A stretch of 64,000 nucleotides of DNA, taken from Streptomyces sp. TP-A0874 (GTDB lineage Bacteria > Actinomycetota > Actinomycetes > Streptomycetales > Streptomycetaceae). The stretch lies in the NCBI RefSeq assembly GCF_001748085.1, contig NZ_BBZK01000003.1:953735-1017734 (forward strand), written 5' to 3'. The position numbers and the translations under genes are program-made. Shown one piece after another: positions 58,634 to 64,000 of this stretch (the first letter of the stretch is position 1; each line of letters starts with the position of its first letter). The notes beneath the pieces are model-generated. The model did no database searches. It worked only from the letters and a program-made list of their open reading frames with translations, and had not been told where the DNA came from.

Positions 58634-59572
58634 ATGCAACCGGTCATCATCGTTCTGATCATCCTGGTGGTGCTCGTCTTCATCGCCCTCATGAAGACGG
58701 TCCAGGTCATCCCCCAGGCCAGCGCGGCCATCGTGGAGCGCTTCGGCCGCTACACCCGTACGCTCAACGCCGGCCTGAACATCGTCGTCCCCTTCATCGA
58801 CTCGGTCCGCAACCGCATCGACCTCCGTGAACAGGTCGTGCCGTTCCCACCGCAGCCGGTCATCACCCAGGACAACCTGGTCGTCAACATCGACACCGTC
58901 ATCTACTACCAGGTGACCGACGCCCGGGCCGCGACGTACGAGGTCGCCAGCTACATCCAGGCGATCGAGCAGCTCACCGTCACCACGCTGCGGAACATCA
59001 TCGGCGGCATGGACCTGGAGCGAACCCTCACCTCCCGCGAGGAGATCAACGCGGCGCTGCGGGGCGTCCTCGACGAGGCGACCGGCAAGTGGGGCATCCG
59101 CGTCAACCGCGTCGAGCTCAAGGCCATCGAGCCGCCGACCTCCATCCAGGATTCGATGGAGAAGCAGATGCGCGCCGACCGGGACAAGCGGGCCGCCATC
59201 CTCCAGGCCGAGGGTGTCCGCCAGTCGGAGATCCTCCGCGCCGAGGGCGAGAAGCAGTCCGCCATCCTGCGCGCCGAAGGTGACGCCAAGGCGCAGGCGC
59301 TGCGGGCCGAGGGCGAGGCGCAGGCGATCCGCACCGTCTTCGAGTCGATCCACGCCGGCGACCCGGACCAGAAACTCCTGTCCTACCAGTACCTCCAGAT
59401 GCTTCCCAAGATCGCGGAGGGAGACGCCAACAAGCTCTGGATCGTGCCCAGCGAAATCGGCGACGCACTCAAGGGGCTCGGCGGCGCGCTCGGCAATTTC
59501 ACTCCGGGAGGAATGGGCGAAGAGGCGCCGAAGGTCGCGCCTCCGCGCCGGGAGGCCCCCCCGATCGACTGA
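58634..59572 (+). CDS. SPFH/Band 7 (stomatin-like) protein
   Basis: A 312-residue membrane-scaffold protein: one N-terminal helix (4-22), the SPFH domain (IVERFGRYTRTLNAGLNIVV, DTVIYYQVTDARAATY) and a coiled-coil with repeating RAEGE units (residues about 190-240). Together with the preceding NfeD it forms the usual pair organising membrane microdomains and protein quality control. A GGGGGAAGG site precedes ATG 58634. Confidence 0.93.
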   Translation: MQPVIIVLIILVVLVFIALMKTVQVIPQASAAIVERFGRYTRTLNAGLNIVVPFIDSVRNRIDLREQVVPFPPQPVITQDNLVVNIDTVIYYQVTDARAATYEVASYIQAIEQLTVTTLRNIIGGMDLERTLTSREEINAALRGVLDEATGKWGIRVNRVELKAIEPPTSIQDSMEKQMRADRDKRAAILQAEGVRQSEILRAEGEKQSAILRAEGDAKAQALRAEGEAQAIRTVFESIHAGDPDQKLLSYQYLQMLPKIAEGDANKLWIVPSEIGDALKGLGGALGNFTPGGMGEEAPKVAPPRREAPPID

Positions 59573-59629
59573 GTCCGGGCCTCTCCGGCATGATCGGTGC
59601 GATCAGCCCCGACCGAGGAGAGACACCGA

Positions 59630-60397
59630 GTGGGCATGTGGGAAGCGGCGGCGGTGCTGGTCGCCGGGGTCGGAGCCGGAACCATCAACACCATGGTCGG
59701 CTCCGGCACCCTCATCACCTTCCCGGTCCTCCTCGCCCTGGGGCTGTCGCCCATCACCGCCAACGTCTCCAACGCGCTCGGGCTGGTCGCGGGATCGGTC
59801 AGCGGTGCCATCGGATACCGGCACGAGCTGACCGGGCAGAGCGGCCGGGTGCTCCGCTTCGTTACCGTGGCGCTGATCGGCGGGCTCTGCGGCGCGGTTC
59901 TGCTGCTGGCACTGCCCTCCGAGGCCTTCGACGCGATCGTGCCCGCACTGATCGGCATCGCCGTGGTGCTCGTCATCCTCCAGCCATGGCTCTCCGGCGC
60001 CCTCCGGCGCCGCCGGGAGGAGAAGGGCACGGCGGCCCAGCAGGACGGCGGCCCCGCCCTGCTGGTGGGCCTCTTGTTGGCCAGCGCGTACGGCGGGTAC
60101 TTCGGCGCCGCCCAGGGCGTGCTCTACCTCTCGCTGATGGGACTGCTACTCAACGAGAACCTGCAACGCATCAACGCCGTCAAGAACATCCTGGGCGCGG
60201 TGGTCAACGGCGTGGCCGCGCTCTTCTTCCTCTTCGTCGCGGAATTCGACTGGGGCGTCGTGGTCCTGCTCGCCATCGGCTCGGCCGCCGGCGGCCAACT
60301 CGGTGCCAGGATCGGCCGGCGGCTCCCCGCCACGGCGCTGCGCGGCCTCATCGTCCTGGTCGGCAGCCTCGCCATCGTCCAACTGCTGCTGCGCTAA
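59630..60397 (+). CDS. TSUP family transporter (TauE/SafE)
   Basis: A 255-residue protein with eight helices and internal duplication. VGAGTINTMVGSGTLITFP near the N-terminus and ASAYGGYFGAAQGVLYLSLM in the second half are the TauE/SafE repeats. Such proteins export sulfite or organosulfonates. GTG 59630 is favoured by GAGGAG at 9 bases; ATG 59636 is the alternative. Confidence 0.9.
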   Translation: MGMWEAAAVLVAGVGAGTINTMVGSGTLITFPVLLALGLSPITANVSNALGLVAGSVSGAIGYRHELTGQSGRVLRFVTVALIGGLCGAVLLLALPSEAFDAIVPALIGIAVVLVILQPWLSGALRRRREEKGTAAQQDGGPALLVGLLLASAYGGYFGAAQGVLYLSLMGLLLNENLQRINAVKNILGAVVNGVAALFFLFVAEFDWGVVVLLAIGSAAGGQLGARIGRRLPATALRGLIVLVGSLAIVQLLLR

Positions 60398-60440
60398 GGG
60401 GTGTCCCGTAATACCCGGTGGGCGCCAGGGCGGGGGGTGC

Positions 60441-60947
60441 TCAGACGGACAGGGAGAGCCACTGCGGGAGTTCCGCCTCCGCGGCACCGCCCCCGAGAGC
60501 CAGCAGCATGGCGTCCGCCGGTGTCGGCACGAACGGCTCGCTGAGCAGCTTCATCCCCGCCTGCTCCGGAGTCCGGTCCGCTTTACGGTGATTGTCCTCG
60601 GCGCAGGCCGCCACCGTGTTGAGCCAGGAGTCGGCGCCCCCGTGCGAGCGGGGCACCAGATGGTCGACCGTGGTCGCCCGCCGGCCGCAGTAGGCGCACC
60701 GGTTCCGGTCCCGCACCAGCACCCCCCGCCGGGACCAGGGAGCCTGTCTTCGGAACGGCACCCGGACGTAACGGCAGAGTCTGATCACCAACGGAACCGG
60801 CAGTTCGACGGCGGTGGCACGGATCCGCAGGCCCGGATGGGCGTGTTCGACGACGGCCTTGCCCTGCAGCACGAGCACCACCGCCCGGCGTAGCGTCACC
60901 GTCGCCAGCGGCTCAAAGCTCGCATTGAGCACCAAGGTCTCCCGCAT
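60441..60947 (-). CDS. HNH endonuclease domain protein
   Basis: A 168-residue protein. NASFEPLATVTLRRAVVLVL opens the typical actinobacterial HNH form, and the nuclease core is CAYCGRRATTVDHLVPRSHGG (in two parts: CAYCGRRATTVDH, LVPRSHGG) with the later NTVAACAEDNHRK Asn and His. ATG 60947 is chosen as GGAGG lies 8 bases upstream. Role unknown; probably chromosomal rather than phage-borne. Confidence 0.87.
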   Translation of the reverse strand: MRETLVLNASFEPLATVTLRRAVVLVLQGKAVVEHAHPGLRIRATAVELPVPLVIRLCRYVRVPFRRQAPWSRRGVLVRDRNRCAYCGRRATTVDHLVPRSHGGADSWLNTVAACAEDNHRKADRTPEQAGMKLLSEPFVPTPADAMLLALGGGAAEAELPQWLSLSV

Positions 60948-61134
60948 CCCGCTCACCTCCGAGTAGGCCGTCCGCCGCTACGGCGGGCCTCGAAGCAACT
61001 CTGTCGTCGGCCGGGGGTGGCTACAACGGAATTTCCCGGCTCAGGGGAGCGCCCGGCGAACCGGGACGGCAGCGCCCCGGCTCCGGGACGGGGAAGTCCC
61101 CACCGGGACCGGGGCGGATGAGCGCTGCCCGCGC

Positions 61135-61665
61135 CTAGCCGGGAATGGCGTACTCACCGATCAGATGCGCTCGGGCCAGGGTGTGGAACCGCAGGTTGAA
61201 TCCGACGACGGCCGGTGAGGCGTCCGCGTCCGGGCCGAGCTTCTCCGTGTCGACGGCGTAGACCGTGAACACGTAGCGGTGGGTCTCCCCCGGGGGCGGC
61301 GCCGCGCCACCGAAGTCCCGGGTGCCGTAGTCGTTTCGGACGTGCACGGCGCCGGCCGGCAGCCCGGGGAACTCCCCGCCGCCCGCCCCGGTGGGCAGTT
61401 CGGTGACCGATGCCGGGATATCGAACAGCGACCAGTGCCAGAACCCGCTGCCCGTCGGCGCGTCGGGGTCGAAGCAGGTCACGGCGAAACTCTTCGTCTC
61501 CGGCGGGAAGCCCTCCCAGCGCAGGTGCGGAGAGACGTCGCCACCGGTGCGGGCCTGGGCCTCGCCCAGCTTGGCACCGGGCGCCAGATCGTCGCTCACC
61601 AGGGTGAACGACAGTACCGGGGGCAGATGGTCGTGCGGGAGCGGTGGCCGCTTGCTGTCGGTCAC
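61135..61665 (-). CDS. YbhB/YbcL family (Raf kinase inhibitor-like) protein
   Basis: A 176-residue PEBP-fold protein. [27 protein letters not shown] and [21 protein letters not shown] are the family blocks. Function in bacteria is uncertain. GTG 61665 follows GGAGG. A terminator was not clear downstream. Confidence 0.9.
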   Translation of the reverse strand: MTDSKRPPLPHDHLPPVLSFTLVSDDLAPGAKLGEAQARTGGDVSPHLRWEGFPPETKSFAVTCFDPDAPTGSGFWHWSLFDIPASVTELPTGAGGGEFPGLPAGAVHVRNDYGTRDFGGAAPPPGETHRYVFTVYAVDTEKLGPDADASPAVVGFNLRFHTLARAHLIGEYAIPG

Positions 61666-61941
61666 GTTGGAACCTCCGGATCCGATGGACTCACTGCGGG
61701 CGAGCCTAAGGGCTGTCCGGTCATCCGTGGTGGATCAGCGCACGTCGCCAGAGGCGGTGCGTCCGAGGCCGAGCTCAATCCGGACACGAGGATGCGCGGG
61801 CGCACCGATCGACACGGAGAGGCGCCGACATCAGCTCGGCAGGAGGCCGTGTCCCATGTCCTGCGGCCACCGGGCGGACCGCCCTCGAGAGCTCCGCCGC
61901 CGTCCGCGGAAGCGGAGCTGCTCGCTGGGAACGCCGTCCGG

Positions 61942-62724
61942 TCAGAACCAGTTGCGCTGGCCCCCGACCTCCGACAGCCACTGGTTCAACAGCGCCGTCC
62001 AGTCCGTCTGTCCGAAGGAGGCCAGGTCGACGACGAACGACCGGTAGGTGTCGCTGCCCTCGGTGAACAGGCCGGACTTCTTGTCCATCTCCAGGACCAC
62101 GTCCATCTCCCGACCGTCGGCGACGAACGTCAGCTCCACCTGGTTCAGGCCGCGGTACTGCGGAGGGGCGTGGAACTCGATCTCCTGGTAGAAGGGCAGC
62201 TGCTGCCGGGTGCCCCGCACGTGCCCCCGCTCCAGGTCCGCGGACTTGAACATGAAGCCGAGGTTGCCGAAGGCGTCGAGTATGGCCTGCTGGGCCGGGA
62301 GCGGATGGACGTTGACGGGGTCGAGGTCCCCGGAGTCCACCGCGTGCGCGATCTGCAGTTCGGTGGAGACACCGATGCTCATCCCCGTCAGGTACTGCCC
62401 CATGAACGTGGTGACCGGGGTCTCCCAGGGGATCTCCAGACCGAAGGGCACCGTGTGGACCGCGCCGGCCTGCACCTCGAAGGCCCCGCCCAGCTGCTGC
62501 CGGAAGAACTCGACGTCCTGGTGGTACTCGCCGTCGTTACCCTCGACCTCGACCCGGGTCCTGAGCCCGACGGAGAGCCCCTGGATCTTCTGGGGGACCG
62601 AGCCACCCTCGATACGCACCTCTCCCTGCACGATGCCTCCGGGGAGGACGTTCTCCTCGGTCAGTACGGTCTCCACCGTCGCACCGCCCGCACCCAGGCT
62701 GGCGAGCAACTTCTTGAGCCCCAT
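61942..62724 (-). CDS. Spo0M family sporulation-control protein
   Basis: A 260-residue arrestin-like protein, all beta. MGLKKLLASLGAGGATVETV starts the family, and EVRIEGGSVPQKIQGLSV and PFGLEIPWETPVT are conserved. In Bacillus, Spo0M affects sporulation initiation; in Streptomyces its role is not settled. GAGGGAG precedes ATG 62724, and a 13-base hairpin (62744-62773) lies in the leader. Confidence 0.9.
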   Translation of the reverse strand: MGLKKLLASLGAGGATVETVLTEENVLPGGIVQGEVRIEGGSVPQKIQGLSVGLRTRVEVEGNDGEYHQDVEFFRQQLGGAFEVQAGAVHTVPFGLEIPWETPVTTFMGQYLTGMSIGVSTELQIAHAVDSGDLDPVNVHPLPAQQAILDAFGNLGFMFKSADLERGHVRGTRQQLPFYQEIEFHAPPQYRGLNQVELTFVADGREMDVVLEMDKKSGLFTEGSDTYRSFVVDLASFGQTDWTALLNQWLSEVGGQRNWF

Positions 62725-62743
62725 GGTCTCCCTCTCCGGCAGA

Positions 62744-62773
62744 GCCGGCCGGACGCGGGCGCGTCCGGCCGGC
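62744..62773 (-). promoter_or_regulatory. 5' UTR hairpin of spo0M-like gene
   Basis: A perfect 13-base stem (62744-62756 with 62761-62773) and a 4-base loop, 20 bases upstream of the start and next to the ribosome site. It could influence translation or mRNA stability. Confidence 0.5.
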
Positions 62774-62907
62774 GTGATCTTCTCGAGCGGCTATTACTTG
62801 ATCAAGAAAACGCGGAATCAGCCAGGGCGGTTCCACGCAGCCACCCCGCGCCGGGGCGTCCGTGAGTGCCCGCCCGGGCGGAGGAGGATCCGGTAACCTC
62901 GGACCAC

Positions 62908-63603
62908 ATGCCAGAACCCTCCGAGGACGAGACCTCGGTGCTCCCGGCACCGGACGGCCCCTCGACCAGCCGCACGCCGCTGCCCCGCGAGTTCTTCGAC
63001 CGCCCGGTGCTTGAGGTGGCCCCGGACCTGCTGGGGCGCACACTGGTCCGCAGGACGGAGCAGGGCCCGATCGAGCTCCGGCTCACCGAGGTGGAGGCTT
63101 ACGACGGGCCGTCCGACCCGGGGTCCCACGCGTACCGGGGACGGACCGAACGGAATGCCTCGATGTTCGGCCCACCGGGCCGCGCCTACGTCTACTTCAT
63201 CTACGGGATGTGGTTCAGTCTCAACCTCGTCTGCGGTCCCGAGGGGGTCGCCAGCGGAGTGCTGCTGCGGGCCGGTGAGATCACTCGGGGCGCGGAACTG
63301 GTGCGCGCCCGGCGGGCCACGGCTCGTAGGGACACCGAACTCGCGCAGGGCCCCGCGCGGTTGGCGACCGCCCTGGACATCACCCGGCAGGGGCATGACG
63401 GCATCGACCTGTGCGGCGGCAGCGGGGAGCTGTCCCTGCTGACTGGCGGCCCACCCGCAGCGGAGCGAGTACGGAACGGCCCCAGAACAGGTGTCGGGGG
63501 AGAGGGCGCCGTGCATCCCTGGCGGTTCTGGATCGACGGTGATCCCACGGTCAGCCGTTACCGGGCGCACGTCCCCCGGCGACGGCGTCAGAGCACCGCT
63601 TGA
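62908..63603 (+). CDS. DNA-3-methyladenine glycosylase (Mpg/AAG family)
   Basis: A 231-residue base-excision repair enzyme. The conserved core is [20 protein letters not shown] (Glu for catalysis), [20 protein letters not shown] and [14 protein letters not shown]. The N-terminal 35 residues are a variable Pro/Ser-rich extension. ATG 62908 is 8 bases after TAACCT (62894-62899), so the mRNA may be leaderless. Confidence 0.93.
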   Translation: MPEPSEDETSVLPAPDGPSTSRTPLPREFFDRPVLEVAPDLLGRTLVRRTEQGPIELRLTEVEAYDGPSDPGSHAYRGRTERNASMFGPPGRAYVYFIYGMWFSLNLVCGPEGVASGVLLRAGEITRGAELVRARRATARRDTELAQGPARLATALDITRQGHDGIDLCGGSGELSLLTGGPPAAERVRNGPRTGVGGEGAVHPWRFWIDGDPTVSRYRAHVPRRRRQSTA

Positions 63604-64000
63604 CTCCGGGCGACGGAGCGCCTAACGTACGCCAGGCCGCTTGAAGAAGCAGACTCGTGACCTCGGCCCTCGGCCGGACGAGCGCCGACAGGCGGCACCA
63701 CTACTCTGAGCAGCCCCCTCCAGGGGGAAGTCTCGGTATGCCTGGAATCTGGTTTCCAACAGCTCGATTATGAGCAGGAGAAAGAATCCGCTAAAGTAGT
63801 GGACACAGCGAAAGGGAAGCGCCCGGAGACCTTGTAAGAGGGGTTGAAGGAAGCGTCCGTTCCTTGAGAACTCAACAGCGTGCCAAAAGTCAACGCCAGA
63901 TTTATGTTGATACCCCGTTCCGGAGGGGCCTGCGGTTTCGTGGGTTTTTCTTCGGGATGTGGTTCCTTTGAAACAAATTTTTATTCAGCGAGGATGCTGT
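63604..64000 (+). promoter_or_regulatory. rRNA operon promoter and leader, 16S gene beyond window
   Basis: TAAAGT at 63792-63797 is a -10 candidate of the rrn type. The downstream sequence TTCCTTGAGAACTCAACAGC (63860-63879) and the block around 63880-63917 with TGATACCCCGTTCC are typical of Streptomyces 16S rRNA leaders, where box A-like antitermination sites lie. The 16S start itself is not reached. Upstream, 63604-63760 holds no gene. Confidence 0.75.

Noticed and set aside
1..64000. CRISPR arrays, prophage blocks or intact insertion sequences
   Set aside because: No regularly spaced repeats, phage structural genes or transposase genes were seen.

Overview
The window is high-GC actinobacterial DNA from a Streptomyces or a very close relative. 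GC-ending codons dominate, start codons are often GTG or TTG, and several markers are Streptomyces-typical: a chaplin, the nucleoid protein Gbn, an SGM_5486-type micro-protein, and the tap-tpg telomere-replication pair. From memory, the gene order follows the S. coelicolor SCO1867-to-SCO1790 block (ectABCD, pitH2, gbn, moaA, tyrS, fabG-fabI, serB, chpE), so most of it is core chromosome. That synteny is recalled, not computed.

Layout. 1-2180: end of an aldehyde dehydrogenase gene and a class V aminotransferase. 2400-5850: ectABCD on the minus strand, making ectoine and hydroxyectoine. 6.2-10 kb: an amidohydrolase, a ZIP-type metal transporter and a Pit phosphate transporter under a PHO box. 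10.2-16.9 kb: an alpha/beta hydrolase, a large uncharacterised protein, a VOC protein, an ABC-F ATPase behind a seven-codon leader ORF, gbn with a cluster of GATC sites, and an enoyl-CoA hydratase. 17-22 kb: an MFS pump, a gene-poor stretch with a possible gene relic, and tap-tpg, whose products replicate linear chromosome ends. 22-25.4 kb: an Asp23/AmaP envelope-stress locus. 25.5-30.3 kb: an atypical SDR, a GH15 glycosidase, SURF1, a Cys-rich small protein and an exonuclease-BRCT fusion. 30.5-36.1 kb: two tandem secreted subtilases and a DUF485-ActP acetate transport pair.

36.3-44.6 kb: moaA, tyrS, fabG-fabI, and a GntR regulator diverging from a CynX/NimT-type MFS gene across a palindromic operator. 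44.7-50 kb: a PAP2 phosphatase, a lipoprotein, micro-proteins, a SixA-like phosphatase and serB. 50-56.3 kb: an FHA-ABC exporter, a secreted lytic transglycosylase, a GAF histidine kinase with its NarL-type regulator, and a chaplin. 56.3-63.6 kb: an ABC ATPase, NfeD, an SPFH protein, a TSUP transporter, HNH, YbhB-like and Spo0M proteins and a 3-methyladenine glycosylase. The last 250 bases look like the promoter and leader of an rRNA operon whose 16S gene starts beyond the window.

Themes. Many genes serve envelope and stress physiology: ectoine, the Asp23/AmaP set, SPFH/NfeD, Spo0M, transglycosylase and chaplin. Regulatory DNA is readable in places: PHO box, GntR palindrome, GATC cluster, and ten starts only 6-8 bases downstream of a TANNNT-like hexamer, suggesting leaderless mRNAs. 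The points most worth a second look are the telomere pair among core genes, the leaderless micro-ORF ahead of the ABC-F gene, and the hairpin separating ectC from ectD.
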